NCBI GenBank assembly: GCA_021613335.1
Contig: JAJTWR010000231.1
Span: forward strand, 3,604,501-3,668,500
Direction: 5' to 3'
Length of the DNA: 64,000 nt
Origin: Whitmania pigra
Taxonomy: Eukaryota > Annelida > Clitellata > Hirudinida > Haemopidae
The first letter of the stretch is position 1. The number at the start of each line of letters is the position of its first letter. Below, one piece after another: positions 1 through 12,014 of the stretch. Both the position numbers and the translations under genes were made by a program. A model generated the notes under the pieces. It did no database searches. It had not been told where the DNA came from and worked only from the letters and a program-made list of their open reading frames with translations.

Positions 1-1004
1 CGGCCAGAGAAGTCTTGGAAGGAGCACGAACTGGAGCAACCACACTTTGAACCGCCCTTGCAGCGGTGCCGCCTCAATCGCTTGCAGTCCTCTAATGGTT
101 TGCTGGAGAATGGCGTCCTGCAGGCTCTTGTCGGTGAGAGACTTGTCAAAAACCCTTCCAAGGCTTTTCACCGGTTCTTCGGATACTGTAGGGATTCGCT
201 GCTCCGCCACATCGAAGGACACGTCCTCGCGAATTTTTCCCCTAACTAGGGCAAGACTTCTGGATTTCGCAGGATTGAAAGCCATTCGACACCACTCTAG
301 AAGGTTGTTAAACTTGTCCAGGATTTTGGACAACCTTCTTTCTGTTCATGATCAGGGTGGTGTCGTCCATAAATGCCTTTATTGGAGGCATGTACACCCC
401 TTTACCAATGTGCGCCTCTGGAGTACGAGACCCGGCTGCCTTCAGTAGGATCTGCATCGCCAGTACGAATAAGGAAGGAGAAATTGTGCACCCCATTGCT
501 ATACCAACCTCCAGAGGCACCCACCTTGTAGTGTACGTCTTGGTGGAAAACCGCATCATGAACCCGTTAAAGTATTCCTGAAGGATGTGAATAACGGGCT
601 GAGGCACATGATGGGCTTCCAATGTTTTCCATAGGAGCTGGTGTGGTACCGACCCGTATGCATTCGCTAGGTCCAACCACACGACGGTTCCTCTTGGCTC
701 TCTGAATAGCTTCCCAGATCATCGAGGTATGCTCGATACAACCGGGTACACCTGGAATGCCTCCCTTTTGGACTGAAATGTCCACGTACTGATTAGACAT
801 CACAAACTCCGTGAACCTCGATGCCATGATAGAGAAAAATATTTTCCCCTCTAGGTTCAACAGAGATATTGGTCTGAATTGACTCAGACCATTGGAGTCT
901 TTCTCCTTTGGAATGTAGACGCCCTCTGCCTTTTTCCACTCATCATCGACCGTGACCCCCGACCACGCTCTGATGTATGTAATAACGCATGGATGTGAAG
1001 TCAA
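1..1004 (-). pseudogene. Reverse transcriptase fragment of a non-LTR-type retroelement
   Basis: Minus-strand reading gives successive reverse transcriptase blocks in two or more frames. Around 1004-720 there is a fingers block with FRPISLLNLEGKIFF and a GGIPGVPGCIEHTSMIW motif. Around 682-310 there is a palm block with WLDLANAYGSVPHQLL, a TISPSLF motif and the catalytic-type FMDD. Around 300-1 there is a thumb-like block (KSRSLALVRGK, PVKSLGRVFD). The blocks are in the right order but frames change near 700 and 310, so the copy is broken. It runs off the left edge of the window. By family knowledge this RT type occurs with a C-terminal zinc finger and restriction-like endonuclease, which is found in this window as a separate piece at 2810-3400 on the other strand. 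Confidence 0.85.
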
Positions 1005-1277
1005 TTAATTTATTTAAAAATATATTTTAAGAATAGTTTGCACATCTTCAATAATGGACTGAGCAATGTCGAATGATTTTGTTTCCTGCGATTGCCCTGA
1101 TAAAAAATTCTTTGGAACTTCAAAAAAAATTAAATAATTTTTCTAGAAAGCACGAAGTGAGTCACACCTTCAATTTTTCGGTCACGAAATTTCTTCAGGA
1201 AGTTTCAATCCTCGCCTCCGCAGATTTTGTTTCGAATAATTAATTACCACTATTGATGTTATTAAGGCTTTACATAT

Positions 1278-2170
1278 ACAGTCGAACACGGTTATATCGC
1301 CGACCTATGGTTTGTCAAAAGGCGGCGAGATAACAGATATCGAGATAACTGAAAATTAATAAGGCGACTATATTAACATGTGCTTGCAATTTCTTTATGC
1401 ACATAATGCGCATTAATAAATAAGAATTTACATGCAGATGTTTTGATGGGTGTTTTTACACAACAGCAATTGATATTTGATATTGGTAACAGCAATACGT
1501 ACATACAGCTTGCTAACAACAAAAGGCATGCGTCAACCAACAGTAGAGATTTACCAATTTATATTTATAAGAACTACCGATTCTCGATACAAACGTTTCT
1601 AATTATTTTTTTGCAAAGACAAAGATCGCTCACAAAATCACCCCAAGATGTGAGGGGTGGTTGTTTTTTTTTTAAATTTACAGTGTCAAAATTCGCGAGT
1701 CGTTTTTTTCTTTGACATTACCTCATGCAGATATGCTTGTCTGTACTTTATTGTCTGATCACGCCATCAGTAATGTTTTTCTCGATGTCTATGTAATCTC
1801 GGAATTCTTGGACAGTGATGGCTAACCCCTGTGCCTCCTCTTCCATCTGCAAGGTTTGATTTTTCCCCCAATTCTGCAGATGCACGGCAAATCAACAAGA
1901 ATGAATTGGGTTCAGCCAAATAAAAGAATCAACTTAACCGACGAAAAAATGCTACAACAACATGGGAATTTGGCGGTTCCACTTCAAAATCAGCGATTAG
2001 TCAAGGGATCGAGATAACTGATGTAAAGGGGCGAGTTTGTCCCTCTTTTGTTCTCAAGATATAAGGTTTCAGCGACATAAAAGCATCGACATAACTGATG
2101 AGAAAATGACAAGACAAAGAGGGAATTTGGCGGTTCCACTGTAAAAGCGTCGACTTAATAGGGTTGGCGA
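1278..2170. mobile_element. Possible pogo/Tigger-like non-autonomous DNA transposon
   Basis: The left edge reads CAGTCGAACACGGTTATATC immediately after TA, resembling pogo/Tigger termini that insert at TA. The interior repeats the theme ATCGAGATAACTGA around 1340 and 2010 and a GGGAATTTGGCGGTTCCACT block twice (about 1965 and 2122). The right edge is less clear, because the satellite starts at about 2190 and I could not match a clean inverted copy of the left end. No transposase is visible. The family assignment is tentative. Confidence 0.35.
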
Positions 2171-2191
2171 GTTAACCGATTTTATTTATTA

Positions 2192-2491
<300 letters not shown>

Positions 2492-2809
2492 CGCTCTTAT
2501 TAATTCAACAAAAACAACAGATTGAGAAATCGAACAATGCGAATATCCAAATCCCACAGTGAGTTTAATGTCCTCGTTTAAGACTCGAGATCACTTTATG
2601 AGCGGAAAAAAGTAAAACAGAACTCAATTTCCAGTGTCAACATCACAACATTTTCCATCTCAAGTGTTTACAAAATTCTGAGTCTTTCTTTTGAGATCTT
2701 TCCAGACCTTGTAATTACCCTGGATCGCTCATTGTTCTACATTCTGCATTCAAATATTCTGTATGTTTGTTGTAAAGCCACTTCTTTGTAACTCGCTCTC
2801 AAGCTTACT
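2492..2809. other. No gene seen
   Basis: This is unique-looking AT-rich sequence between the TTA satellite and the retroelement fragment. I see no coding or structural signal in it. Confidence 0.5.
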
Positions 2810-3400
2810 ATGCTGTTGTTGGACAATTTGCGAAGATGGGGTTTGACGGAAGACTGCAAATGTGAGCTCTGCGGCGGCTTCGAGACACTTCATCATGTGC
2901 TCTCAAGTTGCGCATATGCCCTCGACAATGGTCGGTACACTTGGCGACACAATAAGGTCCTAAAGGAAGTGGTAGAAGCTACCAAAACGGCGGTAGCTAA
3001 AGCAAATTCTCGCAAGATTGCATTACAGCGGAAGGTATACTTCCTGCGAGAGGGCTTTTCACTACACTGTAAGAAAAATAGACTCCCTCCGAGGAGAGAC
3101 ATTCTTGCAGAAGCTAATGATTGGACTGTCGCAGCCGACCTGGAAGGTTTGAGACAATATCCCCAGCTGCTTAGGGATAGCGGCAGGAGGCCGGATGTTG
3201 TTCTCGCTTCGTCGTCGTCAGGCGCTCTCATTTTGATAGAGTTGACCGTCCCGTGGGAAGATAGGATTGAAGCAAGTAATGTGCTGAAGAAGAGAAATAC
3301 TCTGAGCTAGCGAAAGATCTAGAGGTCAGCGGGTTTCGAGTAACGCTAATGCCCATTGAAGTTGGGGCGAGAGGTTTGGTTGGTAAGTCAGCCTACACGT
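2810..3400 (+). pseudogene. Retroelement C-terminal zinc finger plus restriction-like endonuclease remnant
   Basis: The frame opens with LLLDNLRRWGLTEDCKCELC and continues through a CCHC-type knuckle (CELCGG...HHVLSSC) and GRYTWRHNKVLKEVV. It then reaches an endonuclease-like block with RPDVVL followed by LILIELTVPWEDR, the spacing expected of a PD-(D/E)xK restriction-like endonuclease in early-branching non-LTR elements (R2/CRE/NeSL/Hero group). A frameshift or stop occurs near 3310, and similar sequence (SGFRVTLMPIEVGARG) continues in another frame to about 3400. This is the domain expected at the C-terminus of the element whose RT lies at 1-1004, but here it is on the opposite strand, so the two are separate or rearranged copies. 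It is not functional as seen. Confidence 0.75.
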
Positions 3401-3678
3401 TCCTCACTAAAATAGGTTTATCGAGCCGGGAAAGAACTAGGGCTATGATAAAAATGTCGGAGGCTGCAGAGGCAGCATCGTGTTGGATTTGGGAGATGAG
3501 AGGTCGTAAGCGTTGCTAAGAATAGAGATCGCGGTTTGGTTGTTGAGTTGTTGACGCGCGCATTCGCAAATGACGTAAAATCGCGATTGAGCGTTTGAGG
3601 CAATATATGCGCGCGTCCGGTGAGCGTATATTTCTAAGTGACGGCGGCCGCTTCAAAGAAATTATAACGCTCACTTTG

Positions 3679-3930
3679 CATTATATGAGATCGATGCGCA
3701 AAGGTCGTCGTGAATTTCATCGATCATCATATAACGTGCGGTGCGTTACGATGAAGTCAGATAGGTAGGGTTTTCACCGACAGGGACACCCGCCTGATCA
3801 ACGGGAATGTGGCCCACACCTCGAGAACGTCAGGAGTTTGGGCCGAAACGTTTGATGACGGGGGCACTCCTCTGATGATTCCCTGTCGGTTAGCTCCGCG
3901 GTTTCTAAGTTCCTCTCAAGCCAAAGCTCA
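3679..3930. repeat. Dispersed repeat R, copy 1
   Basis: Two blocks of this interval are closely matched at 18971-19440. The first is ATTATATGAGATCGATGCGC with CAAAGGTCGTCGTGA. The second starts AGATAGGTAGGGTTTTCACC and includes AGAACGTCAGGAGTTTGGGC and CCCTGTCGGTTAGCTCCGCG. Here the two blocks are almost adjacent; in copy 2 about 250 bp separates them. No coding capacity is seen. The class is unknown. Confidence 0.75.
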
Positions 3931-3989
3931 TAGCAAATTAGCAGGAACGTCATTTCAGCTTTTTCCAAGGACAACTGCTCGTCCAACTT

Positions 3990-6102
3990 GAGGAGATGAA
4001 TTTTTTTGCTTCTATCTAAAATTCAGAGGGCAAACTCCCACAAATCATGTTGACATGATCTTTTTTTGTGTCTAATCTAAAGTCTGGGAAAAGGGGACAT
4101 TGCCCGTCCTTGCCCCTGCCTCCAAATTACGTCCCTGCACGTTCGAATCATAAATCTTGACCGACAACATCTCCATTTGGGCTACTTTGTTGCCCCAATT
4201 TGTTCTCGAAAGCTGCAATTCAAATCTTCAAGCAACTTATAGATTATTTGCTCCTCTTATTACCGTTCCAGTTATTCGTAAATTTGCAACTCAACAAAGG
4301 CCAGCGCCCAGGGCTGGATTCACGTAGATGGAGGTCCCAGCAGTGGCACACCCGATCTCTCCTAAATACGGGGCTGTTTGCGCCAAAGACTTCCTTATTG
4401 TTAGCGAGTTGATAAATCCTTTAAAAATATATACAGTTCGCTGTCAATTTTTGAATAAGGAATTTATCTTTCACTTGAGGCGAGGTTATGTTTGATTTAA
4501 GTTTTAAAATTCGATTTTAAATCGAAGATGTCTTTTATTTAACTGTATTGCTTGAGAGAACAAAGAATTATAAAAAAATTTGAATGAAAGCAAAGGGAAT
4601 TGGTTACTTTTTGAAAACAAACGCCTTAAATTGAGGTATAATTTTTTTATGGATTTATAAAATGCGAGTTAAGCTACTGTCATCAATAACATCAATAGCA
4701 GCCCCGTAATGCTTTACATTTTATTTATGTAGCATATCTAAGCATGTTAATTTTTTTAATTAAACTTATTTAACATTCTCAAAATTTTAATCCCCATTTT
4801 GTGTCGCTTTTTTCAGGTGGCAGCAACAAGCAGGTCTTGACGATGAAGAAACCTGACCCGAGCAGAATTTTAATGAAACCCCTATCATCTTCGTCACCGT
4901 CTTTGGCCACGGCAGTCGTCCAACACCTCGCAACGTTTCCCGCCATTTGTCTCCGTTGGAGAACTCTGTTTATTAACATCTTTATAGACGCTCCCCTCAG
5001 CGCTGAGGAATCGTTTTTTAAACTTTTTCCGAAAAGAACTACACGTGCACTGGAAACCTATTAAATCGTTCTTTAAAAAACGTGAAAATTTCCGGTGAAA
5101 TAAGATGGATAAATAGCATCAGGGACGTCGTTTTAGTTTTTTTTCCAAAGAGAGGGCAAACCCTCGCAAAATTTGAGGAGACAACCTATTTTCCTTCTAG
5201 ACAAAATTCTGGGATGGGGCAAACCCTCGTAAAACATGAGATGACTATTATTCGCATCAGGGGAAGAGGCGTTGTCTGAATAATTTAACGAGTTAACGAT
5301 TTCAGGAAATTGTCTCGCTTACCATCAACAAGCATTTTAGTGCCACGGTTTTGTTTAAGTAAGTGCAAAAGACTCCAAATCAAATTGTTATTTCAAAATG
5401 CATTCTATATGTCAAGAATATAGTGAAATAATCACCAGGTCTAGAAGAATAAGAAATAAATGAACACAACTGATGCACATTACAGCTGCACCAAATACAA
5501 TGTGAAATGTAATGTAAATTGTACATTAACATTTATAAAAGGATAAAGTATTGGAATAAGGCCATAAAAAACCAAAGCCAGAAAAAAATAGCAATCAATT
5601 TTTGCTTGATTAATGATTATTATGCAAATTAATGAAATGAGCAGTTTGTGATCATCATTTGCTGTAAAATATATAATTTAAACAACTAATTAAATATCTG
5701 AAGAACAATAATCTGGCCATTGAAACACATTTGTGAAATCACATTTTTGAAATTGTCTGAAATTTTAAAAGTCTGGATTAAATATGTATGCCCTTTAAGC
5801 TAATGCTAATAAAGAGATCAACCTTAGCTAGAAGACCTCTTACATGTTGCACCAAATTGATGAAAGTTCCACAACTTAAAATGCAGGTGTGATCCTTTAA
5901 TTATAAATTTACTTCATCTTGCATTTAAACAAAACATTAACAATAATAACTATTATAATGTAATTGTAATATGAACACGATATTAGCACAATGTAAACTT
6001 GATGCATCTAAGATAAGAAATGTTAATCTCTCCCAATGTCAACTGCATGTTAGCAGCAAATACATAAACTTCTTAATGCTTCAAACACGAAATTAATCCC
6101 CA
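3990..6102. other. Repeat-derived intergenic stretch, no supported gene
   Basis: The interval holds several old repeat scraps. A GGCAAACCCTCGCAAAA-type phrase occurs at about 5155 and 5218, with a looser match near 4030. An open frame at about 4801-5064 has no recognisable domain. A phrase GGGCTGGATTCACGTAGATG near 4310 has a related phrase near 10430-10570. From 5290 to 6100 it is plain AT-rich DNA. I cannot support a gene here. Confidence 0.5.
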
Positions 6103-6932
6103 TCAAGCCACTTCTCTTCTTCTCAAAACGTTCGCAAGGGCTTCGTGGGGGATATCGAAGGTCATCAAGGGACCTGCAAACTGCTTCAAACCTCCCTGTA
6201 AAAATCCCCAACCAACTTTGAGTCCTTTCCAGGCTTTTGAGCCGTTCTTAAATTAGAAATGGAAAGATTGTTAAAGAGTTGCTAAAACAAGGAGATATAA
6301 AATAAATTAAAATAAGGCATATTCAAGTAGAAATAAAAATATTTAACCTTTCTCATAAACTTTCTAAATTTCTTCCTGAAAGATTTCTTTGGAGTCCTAA
6401 GTTTGCTGTGATTCTTCTTATTTAACTTTTTATAACTCGAACCTCCTCGATCATTGTCGGCTTCAAAATCTGAAGAAATTGTTTTATCATTTGTATAACT
6501 ATCTTTTTTGAGTTTTCGAAGACCATGGCAATCAAGTCCTTTGTTCTCCCTTTCAATAAATAACTGAGCTTCAGAAACACGGATCTCACCGGGTCGACCA
6601 AAAGCTACATTGTAATCTGAACTTAAAGAAAACTTCTTCATCACATCAGGCAAAGATGTCACTTCTAAAGCATCAGATTTCTTTATGTTAGTCACTAAGC
6701 CAATGTCATCTTTGTAATTACATTCTGCTGCATTCTCAACAATTTTGACATCTTTTTGACCAGAAGTCCTATATTTATCATTGGGCTGACTTTTTAGATG
6801 CTGCCATCTCTTACTGGTTAATGAGTCGATGGTATCCTTTGAGATAAGCACACTAGTTTCAACAAATTCTTCATCCTCAAAAGCTTCTCCAATTAAATGT
6901 TCCTGCTCAACTTTTCGGGGCTTTCGAAGCAT
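6103..6932 (-). CDS. Unrecognised lysine-rich protein, two-exon model, head-to-head with AGGF1
   Basis: Exon 1 runs 6932-6348 from the first in-frame ATG (MLRKPRKVEQEH), and exon 2 runs 6246-6103. The donor is AAG|GTTAAA and the acceptor is an AG at 6248-6247; both are phase 0, giving about 242 aa. The open frame extends upstream of this ATG to about 7055 without another ATG, so the true start or an additional 5' exon is uncertain. Visible traits are an acidic N-terminal third (GEAFEDEEFVE), a segment FGRPGEIRVSEAQLF, a strongly basic stretch (KSFRKKFRKFMRK) and a hydrophobic, glycine-rich C-terminal exon beginning NGSKAWKGLKVGWGFLQGG and ending RRREVA. The basic tract suggests nuclear or nucleolar location or RNA binding, but that is inference. 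I do not recognise the family. Confidence 0.6.
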
Positions 6933-7001
6933 TTCAAATTCAGATAAAACTCTGGTCAAAGTAAGTTTCAAGTAAACATCAGGTGCGCATCTGACACGCA
7001 A

Positions 7002-7265
7002 ATCCAGCTGAAACTTTGCGATGCGAAGAAACAGCTGGCGAAGTAGCCATCAGCTTCAACTTATGCACACTTCGTATCACCTTTACTTTCAAAGGTTAAG
7101 CTTGCGTAATAACTATTAAATTACTACAAAAATATTATACTTACATTAACTTTTATATTTTATCATTGCAAAGCTTTAAATTCTTTGGTAAATAAAAACA
7201 ATGATTCGTACTGGTTTTGATTGAATATTTAATTCTTAATAATACCAACAACTACATGTAAGAAG
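7002..7265. promoter_or_regulatory. Putative bidirectional promoter interval
   Basis: About 260 bp separates the upstream end of the minus-strand unknown gene from the ATG of the plus-strand AGGF1 gene. Two genes starting head to head over so short a distance usually share a promoter. No TATA box or specific factor site is claimed. Confidence 0.4.
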
Positions 7266-10251
7266 ATGATAAACTCAAAAGAAATTGTTGCTTATCAAAA
7301 ACGCATAGATTTCCTTGAAAACGAGTTAGCCGAAGCTAAGCTGAAAATTTTAGATTTGGAGCAACAGCTAATTTCTTCGCTTGGTTCAACATGCAAAGCA
7401 TCACCATCACAAGCCGATAGTTATTCACAATATGACAGTTCTGACATCGTTCAAGAATCACCAGTGATTGGTGAGTGATATTTTCTGTTTGATTGTGTGC
7501 ACAAGGAATTTCGTTAGACTAAACTGTTTTGGATAGGACTGTTATATTATATTCGTACTGCTTTTAACAAATAAACGGCATTACTTGTAGAAGTGCTAAC
7601 AGCAGAAGCATTGGCAGAAGTTGCAGAATCATCAATTGCTCAATCAAGCTATGTTTATGATCCAGACATGAAGATGTACTATGATAAACACTCAAAGTGT
7701 TACTATGATGCAGTAAGTCATTTGCTATTCATTTTACAATTTTTATTCTTAACTATTGAATGCATTATGATGACAAAAATATTTTTCCGGCTTAAATTGA
7801 AATTAACGAATAAATTAATTATTTAAAACTTTGATTAATTCATTGCAGGAGAAATCACTTTATTATGAGCCTAGCAGCGGCGTGTATTATAGCTACAATG
7901 AAGAATCACAAAACTATGACTTTCATTCGCAAATAAACAAGCAAGATTTCAATGTTATTTCTCACATCCTCAAAAATAAAAGTAGTCATTCTAACCTGTC
8001 AGAACCAGTAATTAAAAAGGTAATTTTTGAAAATTAATTTCTTCCAACATTTTTATTGGCCAAGTTATTTACAAGCATTTAAATAATTTATCAAAAGTTC
8101 CAGAAACCCAAATTAATTATTTATGAAATCTTGCTTTATTGGATATCTTTTATTCAAATGTTATTGAAAAGATTCAATATTCAGTTTGAATAAATCTTAT
8201 CAGGTTGTCAAACAGAGGAACAAAGTGAAGACATTCGACGGCAGTTCGAGCAAATATTGTGAGGCCGGCCTTCGTAAGTCAGAAGTTGAGGAAGGAGAAA
8301 TTTTCTCAAATGACGACGACGACGATGATGATAGTGACTGTGACGATGACGACAATGGTGATAAGGTATCGGATCAATCAGATAATGCCAGAAGCAACGT
8401 CGCAGATGAGATAGATTTAAGAAGCAGTTAAGTCCACTTCAATCTTCTTTGTGTGGTTTTTATTTCATTTGGAATTTTTGCCCAACGTTACTTTTCGAAT
8501 AACTAATTTGAATTTTTTAAAAATTTATTAATTCAATAAAATTACAATCACAGTGCCAGAAACATACATGTCCTGCATCAGGGCGGTCGTTAAAAGTTCG
8601 AATTGTCTGCAAATCAATTCCCTCGTCATCCTCACCTGTAAAGGTGCTTCGATCGGAAGAGATGAAACGCTCAAGCACGACATCATCATTTCAGACCTGA
8701 AGATCAGCAGGGTGAGATTTTGAGGTCATGATTATTAATTCTCAGTAAGCCACGTTGAATAATACTAGTAAATAATTAATTATGCAGAATAATTTAAAAT
8801 CAATTGCACGAGATAAATATCGTTGACAGATGCACTGCAGCATAAAATATGACGAAAACCTCAGGGAATATTTCGTCACCGACGAAGGAAGCGTTTCTGG
8901 AACTTTTGTTAACGACAAACGAATAGGAGAGGTAAATGTTTAATTTAATAAGTTAATTTAAGATAATTATAATTTATTCCTTTAAATTGGTTTTATTCAG
9001 ATGTTTAAAATTATTATTATTACATATCTTTAGTAAATATTAATATTCATGAACTTCTGATGACTTTCAGAACAAGGAGAGTGGCACATCTCATCGCCTT
9101 CAACATCTCGACCTTTTAAGGATAGGTGACTCCACGACCTTTGAACTTCACATCCATCCTTGTTCTGACACGTGTCACGGATGTGAACCTTGGAATCTCA
9201 AAGCTCTGTGTGACGAGGAAGACCAAAATGAAACGACGAGTTTGTTCTGAAACTTAATACCTTTGTTATTATTAAATTAATTAATTAAGAATGTTAACGC
9301 ATTGTCGAATGTTTTGTAAAATACATTTGTCTGGATAGATTTCAGAGTATAAGTTTTTTCAAACAATTAGATGTCCCACTGCTAATAGAGTATCCTACCT
9401 ATTTCTACCCTGAATGCACCATTTTATTTGTTATGAATTTGCAGGTGATTTGATTTAAATTTTATATTTTTATCCAGAGCAAATGAGCACAGATCAACAG
9501 AGGAGGTTTCAGTTAAAAATGATTAAAAAGAAATATGGACTTAAGGTTTGATAATGATGCTCCCAAGAATTATTACTTTTTATGTAAATTAGGCACGATT
9601 TACATTTGATCGCCTTGATGATTGTTAGGTATAATTTAATTATAGCAATTAGGATTAATATTGTATGAAATGGCTCATTCAGAACATGAACTACGAAAAG
9701 CAACCGAAGCTGCCAGCAACTTATCAGGACAGAGCAAAGAAAAGGCGAGCAAAAGCTGGAAGCGACAGTTCGTTCATCAATGCACAACCTGCATCTGTTG
9801 ACAGGTTGGAGTAATTGATTTATATTTACTATTTAGCTTTTATCTATATCTATAAATTTATTTTCAGAGCTCTACCCGAATCTAACGTCGGGCACAAAAT
9901 GCTGAAAAAAATGGGATGGAAAAGTGGTCAGTCTTTGGGGAAAAGCCAGACAGGCCTCTTAGAACCTGTAAGATTTTTAATTACAGATCTTTTCTTGCCG
10001 TTGTAAATTTATGTAGATTTATGTAAAATGCACTGTTCATTAAAAACTTAAAATTTAATTTTTGTAATCTCAAGATCATGGCCGAAATTCGGGTGGACGA
10101 AAAGGCTGGCATGGGATCCACAAATCGCGTGAATTTGGATGATGTTGGGAAAATATCTAAATTGAAGGCACTGATGATAACAAAGAATCGCTATGAAAAC
10201 TCAATCCCTTTGCCTGATGAATGTCTTTCATACCCTGATTATGATTCCTAA
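7266..10251 (+). CDS. AGGF1: Angiogenic factor with G-patch and FHA domains 1 (AGGF1) homologue
   Basis: Eleven exons join in phase: 7266-7470, 7591-7712, 7849-8019, 8204-8426, 8554-8711, 8830-8931, 9071-9239, 9478-9545, 9683-9804, 9868-9967, 10075-10251, predicting 538 aa (the human protein is longer, about 714). Domain order matches the family: N-terminal coiled coil (residues about 7-38), tyrosine-rich OCRE repeats (about 80-135, YVYDPDMKMYYDKHSKCYY and SGVYYSY), an acidic tract (about 190-205), an FHA domain (about 255-340, ASIGRD...DLKISRMHCSI...SVSGTFVNDKRIG), and a G-patch (about 447-500, GHKMLKKMGWKSGQSLGKS) preceded by YQDRAKKRR. In vertebrates AGGF1 is linked to angiogenesis; the domain set implies nuclear RNA or splicing-associated work and phosphothreonine binding. 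The exon 7 donor (A|GTTTGT) is weak and inferred from phase. AATAAA lies at 10263-10268. Confidence 0.93.
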
Positions 10252-10268
10252 TGTTATTAAATAATAAA

Positions 10269-12014
10269 TAATTGGTATAGTCAAGCATTTCATGCTATTT
10301 CTTTGAATTGAAGGGATAATTAATGATTAATACACCTACTGAATAGTAGCATCTTTATAATCCCTTTGGTCAAGTTTACCCTTTCGGAGTTAAAGCTAAA
10401 AAACCTGCATTCATTTCCCCCAGTCCTGGATTTAGGCATGGTTGGACTGTACTCCAAGCCAATCAGGCAAAACTGTTTTTTTTTGTCAGCTTCTGAGGTC
10501 GAAGTTGGTTTGCAATGAGGGCCCCCAACAGCCAAATACTGCACTGGAGCCTCCATCTAGATAAATCCGGCCCTGATTTTCTTTTTAGTAAAGTTGAGAA
10601 CGTTTAATTTAGTAATTATCTTTGACAAGGTTTGACCAAGTGGGTAATTCTTATTATTACAACTTGTCTTTGCGAGACTTAAGTCCAAAAAGTTAAGACA
10701 ATATGGCTCTTGAGAGAGTCAATCCCCCTTTTATATTTGTTTTAAAGACGTGTGGACTCATCTGATCTTCGGATATGAAATAAAGATAGAAAGTACCAAA
10801 CTGTAGAGTTTAATTTTTAAGCCTTTAACAACAATATCAAGATTGATATTCTTTCCTGTACTGCACGTATATAATGACATAATTTTTGTTAATAATGAAG
10901 TACGGCATTTGGCCGGTGACTACTTTTTTCTTTTGTCGTTTCTTCAGCGGGTATATTACGAATTATAAGTGGTTAATGCTTATTTAGTCCAAATCATCTT
11001 AGTTATGCAACAGACTAATCAAATAAATAAATCGTTGCCAGGTTCTATTATTTCTAAAGCAACCTACTTAAATCGTTGATCCATAAGTGGTCGGAATAAG
11101 TTCCACTTAAATTAATCAAAGCAAACAATAAAAAGATTTACTAATTCCTTAGTATATAAAGAGAATTTAGGAGGTCCTGAAAACTGATGACCTGAATAAT
11201 TTTAATCCTGGTACAGGATCCTAATTACTGTTATGTTTCATTAATCTAGTTGCTCCCTTACGCATTTCCTGTAAATTACCCCATTGATACTTTCAGGGGC
11301 ACAAAGTAAATATACAGCACTAATTGTCTTCAAATACGTCAGTGACATTAATTGTTCGAGGATCTATTATTCGGCGACTCTTCTGGCGCTATATAAATGT
11401 TGTATTTGGCTTAAGGATTACATAAAATGTTTATTGCCTTTGTGGTCTTGGACAAGGAGCTTTAATCAACTAAGCTAAATTAAAGTGCTAATTGGGAAGA
11501 CCTGTAATCTTGCCGACATGGATGCTTGGATGTATTAATATTTTAATATTACAGGCCGTGAAGGTACAAGGTAAATTGTTCTCGCTTCTCGTCCTCCAAG
11601 AAAAATAGTGTCGTATGAATTAATGCATCCGTGTCAACAAGTTTATTTTAGGCAAATTAGCTGGCCACATTAGCTTGCTACGTTATTGTAACGCAATCGA
11701 GATAAAACGAAAATATATTTCACATAATTGTCTAAACGATGTTTTGTTGTTTTATTTTGCTTGAAAGCTTCTACAAAGTATTTAGAATTTGCCAGAGACT
11801 TCTAATGACATAATAGTCGTCCGAGAATTAATACCTGGTTGATATCCGCCTTCGTCGACTTGAATTCATTATTACAAGCGTTTAAGGTAACTAATATAAC
11901 ATGTTTATGTCGTGTATCTGAGGAAATTATTTATTAAAATTTCGTTTTAAGACTCGTGAGGTCATTTAGTTAACATTAATCCAATAATGACATGTTGCTT
12001 TTAAAAAAGGACAG
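10269..12014. other. Intergenic, old repeat scraps, no gene seen
   Basis: The segment at about 10430-10570 shares phrases (CTGGATTTA, GGAGCCTCCATCTAGAT) with the repeat scrap near 4310. A short CTGGCGCTATATAAATG at about 11382-11398 matches the body motif of the SINE family described below. I looked for upstream ACK kinase-domain exons here and saw none. Confidence 0.55.

Noticed and set aside
4801..5064. 87-aa open frame preceded by an AG acceptor-like site
   Set aside because: It has no family resemblance and lies in repeat-rich DNA; support is insufficient to call an exon.
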